Positions 15,943 to 23,936 of a stretch of DNA of 56,193 nt are shown in pieces. This DNA is from a candidate division FCPU426 bacterium (GTDB lineage: Bacteria; Oederibacteriota; Muellerivitia; Muellerivitales; Muellerivitaceae): positions 1 to 56,193 of the forward strand of contig PLZG01000023.1 of NCBI GenBank assembly GCA_003152075.1, in the 5' to 3' direction. A program made the position numbers and the translations under genes. Within the stretch, counting starts at the first letter, position 1, and each line of letters starts with the position of its first letter. The notes beneath the pieces were generated by a model. The model had not been told where the DNA came from. It did no database searches and was given only the letters and a program-made list of their open reading frames with translations.

Positions 15943-16125
15943 TATAAGGAATTTAATGGTTCGAAAAGTTTGGCCCGCCTGACGAAGCCTAGGCGTAGTC
16001 AGGACGGAATGGGGAGGGAGCAACTTCAATTTTGAATTCTGAATGTTGAGTTTTGAATTAAAAGCATGCGGAGAAGGGCTTAAAGTAAAAGAAATCGAGG
16101 ACTGGGTCGAGTCCAACCCGGGGAG
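15943..16125 (+). repeat. Repeat-bearing gap upstream of NicO-like gene
   Basis: Non-coding gap. At 15955-16019 is a module beginning ATGGTTCG, with a hairpin (CCTGACGAAGCC / GGCGTAGTCAGG) and ending ACGGAATGGGGAGGG. At 16021-16062 are AATTTTGAATTC words like those before mreC. At 16093-16125 lies GACTGGGTCGAGTCCAACCC with GGGGAGG, which supplies the ribosome site of the next gene. A near copy of the last word precedes the small gene at 14807, and a copy of the first precedes the GNAT gene. Confidence 0.65.
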
Positions 16126-16133
16126 GTATGAAA

Positions 16134-16832
16134 ATGAACTACAATCCACAATTATTATTGATCGGTGCCGTTGCTGTCGTGGGTGTTTTGCATACTATGG
16201 TTCCAGACCATTGGGTACTAATCACTTTAATTGCCCGTCAAAGGGGTTGGTCAAAAGCTGAAACAGTAAGAGCCTCAATAAAAGCGGGAACCGGCCATGT
16301 CCTTTCGACCTTACTCATCGCTTTGGTGGTTTGGGGTGCGGGTGTGGCTGTGGCTACCCATTTTGGCCATCTAGTGGATTTGGCTTCGAGCATCGCGCTG
16401 ATAGCATTTGGTCTTTGGATCGCGGTTTCATCTTGGTTGGAAATGCGCGATGAAAATCATGCACATAGCCATGGTCATGATCATCCCCATCCGCATGATG
16501 AACACACTCGACATGACGACCATTCCCATTCACATGATCGTCACACTCAAACAAACAATCGAACAGCTCTGATACTAATTCTTGGGTCTTCACCCATGGT
16601 CGAAGGAATTCCGGCTTTTTTCGCCGCAGGAAAATATGGTTTTGGTTTGATCGCTTTAATGTCCGTGATATTTGCCATCAGCACGATTGTTACATATGTC
16701 CTTCTTTGTGTTTATTCAACGGCAGGGCTTAAACGGGTTAACTTGGGGGCTTTTGAACGTTATGGTGAGGTATTTAGTGGTGCATTCATTGCGCTGGTTG
16801 GTTTGGTGTTCTGGATTTGGCCTGTTCTTTAG
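16134..16832 (+). CDS. NicO/RcnA-like divalent metal transporter with His-rich loop
   Basis: 232 residues from ATG 16134; an ATG at 16128 is only two bases from the GGGGAGG site and less likely. Six or so membrane segments. The first carries HTMVPDH, the H-x4-DH type signature of nickel/cobalt transporters of the NicO/RcnA group, and another contains GTGHVLSTLLIAL. A cytoplasmic loop at about 108-145 holds more than a dozen histidines (HAHSHGHDHPHPHDEH and similar), a metal buffer or sensor. The predicted role is Ni/Co (or other divalent cation) movement across the inner membrane; direction is not determinable. Located in the accessory patch inside the shape cluster. Confidence 0.75.
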   Translation: MNYNPQLLLIGAVAVVGVLHTMVPDHWVLITLIARQRGWSKAETVRASIKAGTGHVLSTLLIALVVWGAGVAVATHFGHLVDLASSIALIAFGLWIAVSSWLEMRDENHAHSHGHDHPHPHDEHTRHDDHSHSHDRHTQTNNRTALILILGSSPMVEGIPAFFAAGKYGFGLIALMSVIFAISTIVTYVLLCVYSTAGLKRVNLGAFERYGEVFSGAFIALVGLVFWIWPVL

Positions 16833-16868
16833 CAGGAATTTAAATTTAAAGCCGAATTACCTGGAATT

Positions 16869-16934
16869 TGATGGTTCGCAAATCCTCCTACGCTAAAGCT
16901 TCGGAGGACAGGTCGTACGGAATGGGGGGGGCAA
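16869..16934 (+). repeat. Repeat module upstream of GNAT gene
   Basis: Begins GATGGTTCGCAAATCC, contains a hairpin CCTCCTACGC / GCTTCGGAGG, and ends TACGGAATGGGG followed by Gs that act as the ribosome site for the ATG at 16939. Same architecture as 15955-16019. Related CTACGC..CTTCGG words occur at 19125 and 23888. Confidence 0.65.
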
Positions 16935-16938
16935 TTTC

Positions 16939-17463
16939 ATGTTAATTCATGGCAAGTCATTCGTCCTCAGGCCTTGGAAGCGCGGGGATGAAGCGTCATT
17001 GGCCGAAAATGCTAACAACCCTAAAATTGCGGGTAACCTTACGGAGACTTTTCCGCATCCCTACTTGATGAAAGACGCGAGAGAATTTGTCATGAGTTCA
17101 AACCCAAAGAATCTCGGAAGTGAAAATTTTGCTATTGTTGTCGAAGGAAGGGCTGTTGGAAGTATTGGGATTAAAAAGCTGTCGGATCCACACAATGGCA
17201 CCTTTGAGATCGGTTATTGGCTGGGTGAGAGTTATTGGGGGCGCGGCATTGTTTCACAGGCGGTTAAACTTGTTACCGCCTATGCCTTTCGCCGTTACAA
17301 GCCAGTTCGCCTACAAGCTGGCGTTTCTTCGTGGAACCTTGCCTCGGCACGGGTGCTTAAAAAGGCCGGTTTTAAACGTGAGGCTGTCCTTAAAAGGTAT
17401 ATCTTGAGCAGGGGCAAACGTGGTGACGAATGGATTTTTGTCAAATTCCCGAATGGAAAATGA
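16939..17463 (+). CDS. GNAT family N-acetyltransferase (RimJ/RimL type)
   Basis: A 174-residue cytoplasmic protein. It opens with the RimJ/RimL-like strand FVLRPWKRGDEASLAENANN. It has IGYWLGESYWGRGIVSQAVK, the acetyl-CoA pyrophosphate-binding segment (R/Q-x-x-G-x-G/A equivalent YWGRGI), and then LQAGVSSWNLASARVLKKAG, motif B with the conserved Asn-x-Ala-Ser. It ends close to the usual length for this family (about 180). Substrate unknown: a protein N-terminus or small amine. Ends 9 bp before rodA. Confidence 0.9.
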   Translation: MLIHGKSFVLRPWKRGDEASLAENANNPKIAGNLTETFPHPYLMKDAREFVMSSNPKNLGSENFAIVVEGRAVGSIGIKKLSDPHNGTFEIGYWLGESYWGRGIVSQAVKLVTAYAFRRYKPVRLQAGVSSWNLASARVLKKAGFKREAVLKRYILSRGKRGDEWIFVKFPNGK

Positions 17464-17472
17464 AGGGTATGT

Positions 17473-18591
17473 ATGAACAGCGCGGTTAGAACCTACCTCA
17501 AAGGCGTGGACTGGGTGCTGATTTCCGAGGTGTTTTCACTCTCGATCATCGGCTTTTTCATCGTCTATTCCGCTACCTACCACAACTTTGAAATTTCCCA
17601 GCTCTGGAAGAAGCAATTGTTCTGGTTCAGCATTTCCTTCCTGGGTATGTTCGTATTTTCCAAGATCGACTACCGCTTTTGGATTGAGGCTTCTTATATC
17701 TTCTATTGGATCGCCATTTTCTCCCTGCTTGTGGTTTTGTTCCTCGGTGACGAAACCAACGGGGCCAAACGGTGGATTAGGCTTGGGGTCCTGTCTTACC
17801 AGCCTTCCGAATTGGCGAAATTAGGGGTGCTGCTAGTATTAGCCCGATATATAGGAAGCCGAACGGTTGAACTCTTTTTTCTGGGTCGACTATTTTTCAT
17901 CCTGGCCATGTTGGGCCTGCCCCTACTCCTGATTTTGAAACAACCCGATCTGGGTTCGGCGCTTTTACTGGTGCCTGTCTCCTTTATCATTATGTACGTG
18001 GGGGGAATCCAGGTCCGGTGGCTGATGTGGCTGTTCATCCTAAGCGCGGCATCCCTTCCTTTGATTTGGCACTTTTTAAAGGATTACCAGCGGGAAAGGA
18101 TGTTCGTCTTTATCAACCCGCAGGATGACCCGCTGGGGGCGGGGTATAACATCATCCAATCCGTTATCGCAATTGGTTCGGGTGGTATTACGGGCAAGGG
18201 TTACCTGCATGGCACCCAAACCCAACTTTCCTTTATCCCCGAGCACCATACGGATTTTATATTTTCAGTGGTGGGGGAGGAATGGGGCTTTCTGGGTTGT
18301 GCCCTCATTTTGTTTCTTTATTATTTAATGATCCAGAAATCCTTCGAGATTGCCCGGAAGGCACGGGACCGGGAAGGTTCCTTGCTGGCGCTGGGAATTG
18401 CCAGCATGTTCGCCGTACAGATCGTGATCAACGTGGGGATGACGGTTGGCCTTCTACCTGTTACGGGGTTGACCCTGCCTTTCATTAGTTACGGCGGATC
18501 CTCACTGGTCTTCAGTTACGTCGCCATTGGAATACTTTTAAATATTTCTTACGCCAATCGGCGTCCCGTGTTGGTGACAGGCAAGGGATAA
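17473..18591 (+). CDS. rodA: SEDS peptidoglycan glycosyltransferase RodA
   Basis: A 372-residue polytopic protein with about ten membrane segments. SEDS signatures: VYSATYHN early, AKRWIRLGVLSYQPSELAKL in the middle and GLTLPFISYGGSSLVFSYVAIG near the end. The conserved essential Asp region lies in GFLG/EHHTDFIFSVVGEEWG. RodA polymerises glycan strands with PBP2 (mrdA, 3.2 kb upstream) in the elongasome. In many genomes mrdA and rodA are adjacent; here five accessory genes separate them. Confidence 0.96.
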   Translation: MNSAVRTYLKGVDWVLISEVFSLSIIGFFIVYSATYHNFEISQLWKKQLFWFSISFLGMFVFSKIDYRFWIEASYIFYWIAIFSLLVVLFLGDETNGAKRWIRLGVLSYQPSELAKLGVLLVLARYIGSRTVELFFLGRLFFILAMLGLPLLLILKQPDLGSALLLVPVSFIIMYVGGIQVRWLMWLFILSAASLPLIWHFLKDYQRERMFVFINPQDDPLGAGYNIIQSVIAIGSGGITGKGYLHGTQTQLSFIPEHHTDFIFSVVGEEWGFLGCALILFLYYLMIQKSFEIARKARDREGSLLALGIASMFAVQIVINVGMTVGLLPVTGLTLPFISYGGSSLVFSYVAIGILLNISYANRRPVLVTGKG

Positions 18592-18666
18592 GGCCTTTTT
18601 GCCCCTGATTTCTTCATTTTTGATATACTCATCCAACTTTTAACCTAATTTCTTCACGGGGAAGCC

Positions 18667-19101
18667 ATGGATTCCAAAGGAAAAACAACACAATTGACCT
18701 GGAAGAACGGCCTGATGATTTTCGCCGCTTGCTGGGTTGTGACCGCAGGCGCGGTTTATCTTTTACGCCAGGCCCTGATCCCCAAGGATGAGATGGATTG
18801 CTACCACCGAATTGACACTCTGCAAAAGGCGGTCAACCAATGGAATGCCGCTCACCCCGACAAGATCATTAATGATGAAATCGACGAAGTAGCTTTAGCT
18901 AAAGAGGGTTTTCTACAAGCCCAAACCTATGACCATGAGAAACATTATTATTTCGTCGGCGAAACGGCCCACGGAATGAAGGTGAAGTGCAATAAACACG
19001 AGGATAACCCCTTTGTCTTAAGATTGACCGGGGATTTTTTGCTGGCGGTTTTGGTGTTTATTGTTTTTTGCATAAACCGTCGATACGTTTTATTTGATTA
19101 A
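18667..19101 (+). CDS. Hypothetical membrane protein, two TM segments
   Basis: A 144-residue protein with a membrane segment at about 14-33 (LMIFAACWVVTAGAVYLLRQ) and another near the C-terminus (LLAVLVFIVFCINR). Between them is a helical extracytoplasmic part of about 80 residues containing CYHRIDTLQKAVNQWNAAHP. The pattern is loosely reminiscent of pseudopilin helices, but there is no prepilin cleavage site. No family recognised. Stands alone between rodA and the kinase gene. Confidence 0.65.
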   Translation: MDSKGKTTQLTWKNGLMIFAACWVVTAGAVYLLRQALIPKDEMDCYHRIDTLQKAVNQWNAAHPDKIINDEIDEVALAKEGFLQAQTYDHEKHYYFVGETAHGMKVKCNKHEDNPFVLRLTGDFLLAVLVFIVFCINRRYVLFD

Positions 19102-19109
19102 AACTGGGG

Positions 19110-19200
19110 TTGCCGTCCCCCTTCGCCAAGGCTTCGGGGGAAAGGTCGCCCGCTTCCCTGTCTGGCAAAGCTTTAGCGAAGCCAGATCGCAATGACAGCA
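19110..19200 (+). repeat. Composite dispersed repeat before the kinase gene
   Basis: Contains CCCCCTTCGCCAAGGCTTCGGGGG (hairpin, 19125-19142 region) and then a CTGGCAAAG..CTTTAGCGAAGCCAG hairpin and ATCGCAATGACAG, the inverse of the TGTCATTGCGA family. It is in frame with the kinase gene and could be mistaken for an N-terminal extension. Confidence 0.65.
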
Positions 19201-19220
19201 AATTTTTAAAGGAGTTTTGT

Positions 19221-20138
19221 ATGTCCGAAGTATTGATTGTAGGGTCAGTGGCTTATGACGGTCTTAAAACGCCCTATGGTTCCGCCGAAAGGGCCCTTGG
19301 TGGCGCGGCAACCTATTCCAGCCTGGCGGCATCCTTGTTCGCCCCCGTGCGAATGGTAGGCGTGGTGGGGGACGATTTCAAAAAGGCCGATCTGGACATG
19401 CTGAAACGCCACAAAATTAATACCGACCTAGTGACCCATGAAAAAGGGAAGACCTTCTATTGGAAGGGTTATTACGAGAACGACATGGCCTTGGCCCATA
19501 CGGTCAAGCTCGACTTGGGCGTTTTCGAGCGCTTTAACCCGCACATTACGGGAAAGGCCCGAACTGTACCCTTCGTTTTTCTGGCGGCTATCCACCCTGA
19601 CTTGCAGATGACGGTTCTCAAACAAATGGTAAAACCAAAGTTCGTGGTGCTGGATACCCGCGACCTTTGGATTAATATCACCAAGCCCTCCCTGTTAAAA
19701 GTCCTGAAGAAAACCGATTTGGCGGTCGTGAACGACCAGGAAATCCGCCTTTTAACCGGGGAAATGCACCTAATGAAGGGCGCGAGGGCGTTGCAAAAGA
19801 TGGGGCCCAAGATCGTCATCGTGAAAAAGGGGGAACATGGGGCCATGTTGTTTGGCCCGGGCTGGACCTTCCTTTCGCCGGCCGTGCCTTTGGACTACGT
19901 GGTTGATCCCACTGGGGCGGGGGATACTTTCGCGGGGGCTTTCATTGGCTATTTGGCCAGGGCCGGAAAGGTTAATGAACAACTTTTAAAACAAGCGGTC
20001 ATCGCGGGAAACCTGGTAGCTTCCTATACGGTCCAGGGCTTTGGAACCAAGTCTATTGCCGCGCTTAATAAAGCTAAGTTGAAAAAGCGGTCGGTGGATT
20101 ACCACCGTTTCGCGAGCATTCCAAAGGTTAAGATTTAA
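19221..20138 (+). CDS. PfkB family carbohydrate/nucleoside kinase
   Basis: 305 residues from ATG 19221 with AAAGGAG upstream; the earlier in-frame ATG at 19110 lies in repeat DNA. Ribokinase fold: VGSVAYDGLKTPYG at the N-terminus, ALGGAATYSSLAASL (sugar-binding G-G motif), and the C-terminal signature DPTGAGDTFAGAFIG with the catalytic Asp and anion hole. It phosphorylates a sugar, nucleoside or related alcohol using ATP; the substrate cannot be read from sequence. Family members annotated as sugar kinases often have this length. It is followed by aminotransferase genes, with no obvious pathway link. Confidence 0.9.
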   Translation: MSEVLIVGSVAYDGLKTPYGSAERALGGAATYSSLAASLFAPVRMVGVVGDDFKKADLDMLKRHKINTDLVTHEKGKTFYWKGYYENDMALAHTVKLDLGVFERFNPHITGKARTVPFVFLAAIHPDLQMTVLKQMVKPKFVVLDTRDLWINITKPSLLKVLKKTDLAVVNDQEIRLLTGEMHLMKGARALQKMGPKIVIVKKGEHGAMLFGPGWTFLSPAVPLDYVVDPTGAGDTFAGAFIGYLARAGKVNEQLLKQAVIAGNLVASYTVQGFGTKSIAALNKAKLKKRSVDYHRFASIPKVKI

Positions 20139-20144
20139 TTATTC

Positions 20145-20172
20145 CTGACAGCTGATAACTGACAGCTGGGAA
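20145..20172. repeat. CTGACAGCTG repeat upstream of alaC
   Basis: CTGACAGCTGATAACTGACA continuing GCTG: two copies of a self-complementary word in a 44-bp gap. A related inverted repeat precedes the other aminotransferase gene at 21602. Confidence 0.6.
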
Positions 20173-20182
20173 CTGGTGTTAA

Positions 20183-21364
20183 ATGCCTCTACAAACCGAA
20201 GCAAACCTCATAAAAAAATTTCCTCCCTATCTTTTCGCGCGTCTCAACGCGGAGAAGCTGGCCGCGCGCCACAAGGGGGAAGATGTTATCGACTTTAGCA
20301 TGGGGAATCCCGACAACCCGACCCCCCAGCCTATTGTGGATAAGCTTGTCGAGGTTGTGCGGGACAAGAAGTCCCACCGCTATTCGACCTCCAAGGGCAT
20401 CCCGGCCTTCTTGAAGGCCGTTTCCCGCTGGTACGACCGTAAGTACGGTGTTTCCATCAATCCTTATACCGAGGCGGTCTCGGCCATTGGTTCGAAGGAA
20501 GGCCTGGCCCATTTGGGGCTGGCGGTCATCAACCGGGGGGACAAGGTTATCACTCCCACGCCGACCTATCCCATTCACCATTACAGTGTCATCATCGCCG
20601 GGGGAACCCTGGTGCCGATTTCCATCTTGGACGGTCCGGAAGCTTTTCTAAGGAACTTGAGTAAGGCTTTCTCGAAAGCCCGGCCCAAACCCAAATTACT
20701 GATTATTAATTTTCCTCACAATCCCACCACGGTTTGTGTGGATGCCGAGTTTTTCAAGGAAATCGTCAAATGGGCCAAGAAAAACAATGTGCTAGTTGTC
20801 CACGATCTAGCCTACGCCGACATCGTTTTCGACGGGTACAAATCCCCCAGTTTTCTCGCCACTCCCGGCGCTAAGGATATTGGTGTGGAGTCCTTTACCC
20901 TTTCCAAGTCCTACAACATGGCGGGGTGGAGGGTTGGGTTCATCGCGGGAAACCCGAAAGTGATCGCTTCCTTGGCAAAGATCAAAAGCTATATGGACTA
21001 CGGCATCTTCACGCCCATCCAGGTGGCGGCCATCACCGCCCTGGATAGCCCCGAGGAAAACTTGAGGAAATTAGCGGCCATTTACCAGGAACGCAGGGAC
21101 ATCATGGCCGATGGGATGAACAGGATGGGTTGGCCCGTTGATAAACCCAAGGCGGCCATGTACCTTTGGGCCAAGATACCCCAACGCTACACCAAGATGA
21201 ACTCGCTCGATTTTTCCATGATGTTGTTGAAAGAAGCGGCCGTGTCGATTTCGCCCGGTTCGGGTTTTGGAGCGATGGGCGAGGGTTATGTGCGCATTGC
21301 CCTGGTGGAAAACAAGGATCGAATTCGTCAGGCCTTGAGGAATATCAAAAAACTATTTACATAG
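20183..21364 (+). CDS. alaC: Alanine/glutamate-pyruvate aminotransferase (AlaC-like)
   Basis: A 393-residue fold-type I PLP enzyme. It matches E. coli AlaC along its length: RRGEDIIDFSMGNPD-like KGEDVIDFSMGNPDN, YSTSKGIPAFLKAVSRWYD, AIGSKEGLAHLGLAVINRGD, VVHDLAYADIVFDGYKSPS and the PLP-lysine segment TLSKSYNMAGWRVGFIAGN. The C-terminus has VRIALVENKDRIRQALRNIK. It makes alanine from pyruvate and glutamate. Some close relatives act as LL-diaminopimelate or methionine aminotransferases, so substrate range is uncertain. A second aminotransferase lies 280 bp downstream. Confidence 0.9.
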   Translation: MPLQTEANLIKKFPPYLFARLNAEKLAARHKGEDVIDFSMGNPDNPTPQPIVDKLVEVVRDKKSHRYSTSKGIPAFLKAVSRWYDRKYGVSINPYTEAVSAIGSKEGLAHLGLAVINRGDKVITPTPTYPIHHYSVIIAGGTLVPISILDGPEAFLRNLSKAFSKARPKPKLLIINFPHNPTTVCVDAEFFKEIVKWAKKNNVLVVHDLAYADIVFDGYKSPSFLATPGAKDIGVESFTLSKSYNMAGWRVGFIAGNPKVIASLAKIKSYMDYGIFTPIQVAAITALDSPEENLRKLAAIYQERRDIMADGMNRMGWPVDKPKAAMYLWAKIPQRYTKMNSLDFSMMLLKEAAVSISPGSGFGAMGEGYVRIALVENKDRIRQALRNIKKLFT

Positions 21365-21390
21365 ACGCAATTCTCGACTGGAGATTATGG

Positions 21391-21582
21391 ATGTTCAGGG
21401 AACAGGATAGGGTTATATTGAAAAAAGCCATGCCCAGCCATGATTTGAATCGTGGCGCCATTGGATCGATCGTGAAGGTTCATACCAAAAGCGCGGGATA
21501 CGAAGTTGAGTTTGTCGCGCCCAAAGGAAAAGAGACGACCATTGTTTCGCTGAAATCGTCCGATATTCGTGCGGTGGATTAG
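21391..21582 (+). CDS. DUF4926 domain protein
   Basis: A 63-residue protein from ATG 21391 with GGAG seven bases upstream. The whole chain matches DUF4926: REQDRVILKKAMPSHDLNRG, GAIGSIVKVH and YEVEFVAPKGKETTIVSLKS. It looks like a small SH3-like beta barrel and is cytoplasmic. Such genes are often found singly or next to other small proteins of unknown use. It sits between the two aminotransferase genes, 26 bp after alaC. Confidence 0.8.
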   Translation: MFREQDRVILKKAMPSHDLNRGAIGSIVKVHTKSAGYEVEFVAPKGKETTIVSLKSSDIRAVD

Positions 21583-21601
21583 CAGAAAGTCGTTTGAATC
21601 T

Positions 21602-21625
21602 TAACTGATAGCCCAAGCTGTCAGT
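21602..21625. repeat. Inverted repeat upstream of aspC-like gene
   Basis: AACTGATAGC-CCAA-GCTGTCAGTT, a 10-bp imperfect stem with a four-base loop, 18 bp before the next start codon. Related to the CTGACAGCTG words before alaC. Confidence 0.6.
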
Positions 21626-21643
21626 TGAAAGCCGGAGTGTAAA

Positions 21644-22807
21644 ATGGACATAGCCGAGAGAATGAAACTTATCACCCCGTCGATGACATTAGCCATTGAC
21701 GCGAAGGCGAAGAAACTCAAGGAAGAGGGGGTGGATGTCCTCAATTTCGGGGCCGGGGAACCGGACTTCAATACCCCGCAGGTCATCTGTGACGCCGCTA
21801 AAAAAGGGATCGACGCAGGGCATCATAAATATACCGCCGCAGCGGGAACGCTGGAACTGCGCAAGGCCATAGGCCAATACCTGAACCAACAATATAAAGT
21901 TCAATACGAGCCTGGGGATATTGTGGTCTCGGGTGGCGCCAAGCATTCCCTTTACAACGCCTTTTTAGCCCTGGTGAACCCCGGGGACGAGGTTTTGATC
22001 CCTTCGCCCTATTGGGTGAGCTATCCCGAACAAGTGAAATTCGCGGGCGGTGTCCCGGTTTACGTGGAATGCTCGGAGGCCGACGAGTTCAAATTAACTC
22101 CGGCCGCCTTGAAAGCCAAGATCACTTCCAAAACCAAGGTGTTGATCCTCAATTCCCCCAGCAACCCCACTGGCGCGGTGGTGGGGCGGAAAGCTATGGA
22201 GGGGATCGCCGAATTGGCCCTCAAACATAAGTTCTGGGTAATCTCCGACGAGATATACGCAAAGCTTATTTATGGAGAGGAGCATGTTTGTTTTCCCTCC
22301 CTGTCCAAAGAAGTTGCCGCCCAAACTATTCTCGTCAATGGAATGTCCAAGGCCTATGCCATGACGGGTTGGCGATTGGGTTACGCGGCAGGCCCTTCCA
22401 AAATTATGAAGTCAATAGCGGACTTCCAAAGCCATTCCACTTCTAACGCCACAGCGATTGTCCAAGACGCTGGCGTGGCGGCGCTGGCTATGCCTGATTC
22501 GGAAATACAAAAGATGGTTGAGGTTTTCCGCAAACGACGGGATATGATCGTCGATGGGCTTAATGCCATTCCGGGTATCAAGTGTTTGAGGCCGGCCGGC
22601 GCTTTTTACGTGTTTCCCAACGTAAAGGGGCTTTTGAAGCCAGGACGCTCCAATTCCATGGAACTCTCCGAATATCTTTTGGAAAAGGCGAAGGTTGCCC
22701 TGACGCCTGGCATTGCCTTTGGGGCGGAAGGTTATATGCGGCTTTCTTACGCCACTAGCGAGAAAGGTATCCAAGAAGGCCTGAAGCGGATCAAAGAAGC
22801 GGTATAA
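21644..22807 (+). CDS. aspC: Aspartate aminotransferase (class I, AspC/AatA-like)
   Basis: A 387-residue PLP enzyme: VLNFGAGEPDFNTPQVICDA, HHKYTAAAGTLELRKAI, LIPSPYWVSYPEQVKFAGG, ILNSPSNPTGAV, VISDEIYAKLIYG and the PLP-lysine segment GMSKAYAMTGWRLGYAAG. The C-terminal arginine region is LSYATSEKGIQEGLKRIKEA. It resembles the Bacillus/Thermus-type aspartate aminotransferases, which transaminate oxaloacetate with glutamate and sometimes prephenate. Its product, aspartate, feeds the hom-thrC-lysC operon that starts 1.1 kb downstream. Confidence 0.9.
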   Translation: MDIAERMKLITPSMTLAIDAKAKKLKEEGVDVLNFGAGEPDFNTPQVICDAAKKGIDAGHHKYTAAAGTLELRKAIGQYLNQQYKVQYEPGDIVVSGGAKHSLYNAFLALVNPGDEVLIPSPYWVSYPEQVKFAGGVPVYVECSEADEFKLTPAALKAKITSKTKVLILNSPSNPTGAVVGRKAMEGIAELALKHKFWVISDEIYAKLIYGEEHVCFPSLSKEVAAQTILVNGMSKAYAMTGWRLGYAAGPSKIMKSIADFQSHSTSNATAIVQDAGVAALAMPDSEIQKMVEVFRKRRDMIVDGLNAIPGIKCLRPAGAFYVFPNVKGLLKPGRSNSMELSEYLLEKAKVALTPGIAFGAEGYMRLSYATSEKGIQEGLKRIKEAV

Positions 22808-22863
22808 GCGGTAAAATATTCTGGTGGACTTTCCTCAAACTATTCAACTCTCGAGCGTGGCTT

Positions 22864-23715
22864 ATGAAATGGTTCCTCACTTTTTGCCTTCTGTTTTCAC
22901 TGACCGCCACCGCGATGGGGAGTTGGGAAGAAAAATGGCATCAGGATAAACTTTTGCCCAACAAGCCCGAACCATTGCTTTATTCCAGCTCAGACTTTTG
23001 GGCCAATGTTTCGATTGGCTACAGCTTTTGCTCTTTAGAGGCCATTCGAAAAACCACCAACGACTGGAACTATTATTTGGGTACTTTTGGGAGCTCTTCC
23101 GCCCAACCTGATTTGGATGGGTTGAATATGGGATTGGAAGGCGGGTGGTTGTTCGACGGATTGAATGGCCTTTCCCTCAGCGTTGAAAATATCCAGGTGT
23201 CCCAAACCTCCTATAATTTTGCCACCCCTTCCACCAGCATTTCCGCCGATATTCAACCCACCGTTTACGGGTTTTCGGCGAATTACTACCATTTCATTGA
23301 CCAAACGCCAAACGCCCAAACCTACATTGCCCTTGGGGTTGGTTACTATTTGGGAGGGGCATCTTACGCCCAATACCAATACATTAACGGGGTCCTGACC
23401 CAGTCGGACCAGGGCCGTTGGGAGGGCGGAACCTTTGGCGGTACCCTTGGGGCTGGAGCCAGGATCAACGCGGGAAAAAGGTTTGGGATTCAACTCGATG
23501 CACGGGGGCGATACGCCAATATCCCGAAGGTCACCACGGACTATACGGACAACAAGACCCAAAAAAATTATGTCAGCGTCCTGGCGGTTAATCGAAACGG
23601 GATTATTTTGCAAGAGAACCAGGACAACTTGGGTAACGGCGGCAATCAGGATCAACCTTTGAATTTTGACTTTTCGGGGTTTGACATAAATATCGGTATC
23701 TTTTATCACTTCTGA
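22864..23715 (+). CDS. Outer-membrane beta-barrel protein, hypothetical
   Basis: A 283-residue protein with signal peptide MKWFLTFCLLFSLTATAMGS. Alternating hydrophobic strands with Tyr/Phe girdles follow (FWANVSIGYSF, SANYYHF, YIALGVGYYLGG). The final strand ends in FDINIGIFYHF; a C-terminal Phe is the usual outer-membrane insertion signal. The size fits an 8-12 strand barrel. No specific family recognised. An acidic/Gln-rich turn (ENQDNLGNGGNQDQPL) precedes the last strand. Confidence 0.8.
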   Translation: MKWFLTFCLLFSLTATAMGSWEEKWHQDKLLPNKPEPLLYSSSDFWANVSIGYSFCSLEAIRKTTNDWNYYLGTFGSSSAQPDLDGLNMGLEGGWLFDGLNGLSLSVENIQVSQTSYNFATPSTSISADIQPTVYGFSANYYHFIDQTPNAQTYIALGVGYYLGGASYAQYQYINGVLTQSDQGRWEGGTFGGTLGAGARINAGKRFGIQLDARGRYANIPKVTTDYTDNKTQKNYVSVLAVNRNGIILQENQDNLGNGGNQDQPLNFDFSGFDINIGIFYHF

Positions 23716-23760
23716 GTTTTGAGCGGTTCCTCTTTCTCCCTGATTTCCCAAGGTCTTTGG

Positions 23761-23787
23761 TTGAAAAGGCCTTTATTTTCCTATAAT
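23761..23787 (+). promoter_or_regulatory. Putative promoter of hom operon
   Basis: A perfect -10 TATAAT (23782-23787) with TTGAAA 15 bp upstream (23761-23766), a short spacer. The transcript would run through the hairpin at 23804-23840 before hom. Confidence 0.4.
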
Positions 23788-23803
23788 CTATGGCCCTATT
23801 AAC

Positions 23804-23840
23804 AAAACGCCCCGGCTTTTTGGCAAGCGCGGGGCGTTTT
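23804..23840. terminator. Strong bidirectional terminator-like hairpin
   Basis: AAAACGCCCCG (23804-23814) with CGGGGCGTTTT (23830-23840), an 11-bp perfect stem with a further GCTT/AAGC inner pairing. A-tract and T-tract are part of the stem on both sides. It would end the barrel-protein transcript and sits after the TATAAT, so it may attenuate hom. Confidence 0.7.
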
Positions 23841-23936
23841 GCTATTTAGACGACCTCCCAGGTTATTTAAGAAAAAGGGTCGTCTAATCCCCCGAAGCCT
23901 TGGCGTAGGGGGATGGGAACACTTTTGGGAGAAGTT

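Noticed and set aside
19110-19220. N-terminal extension of the PfkB kinase
   Set aside because: The 37 extra residues translate dispersed repeat DNA, and a proper ribosome site (AAAGGAG) precedes the ATG at 19221.
23790-23849. Threonine/isoleucine leader peptide for hom
   Set aside because: Nineteen codons with a single Thr and a single Ile; no run of regulatory codons.
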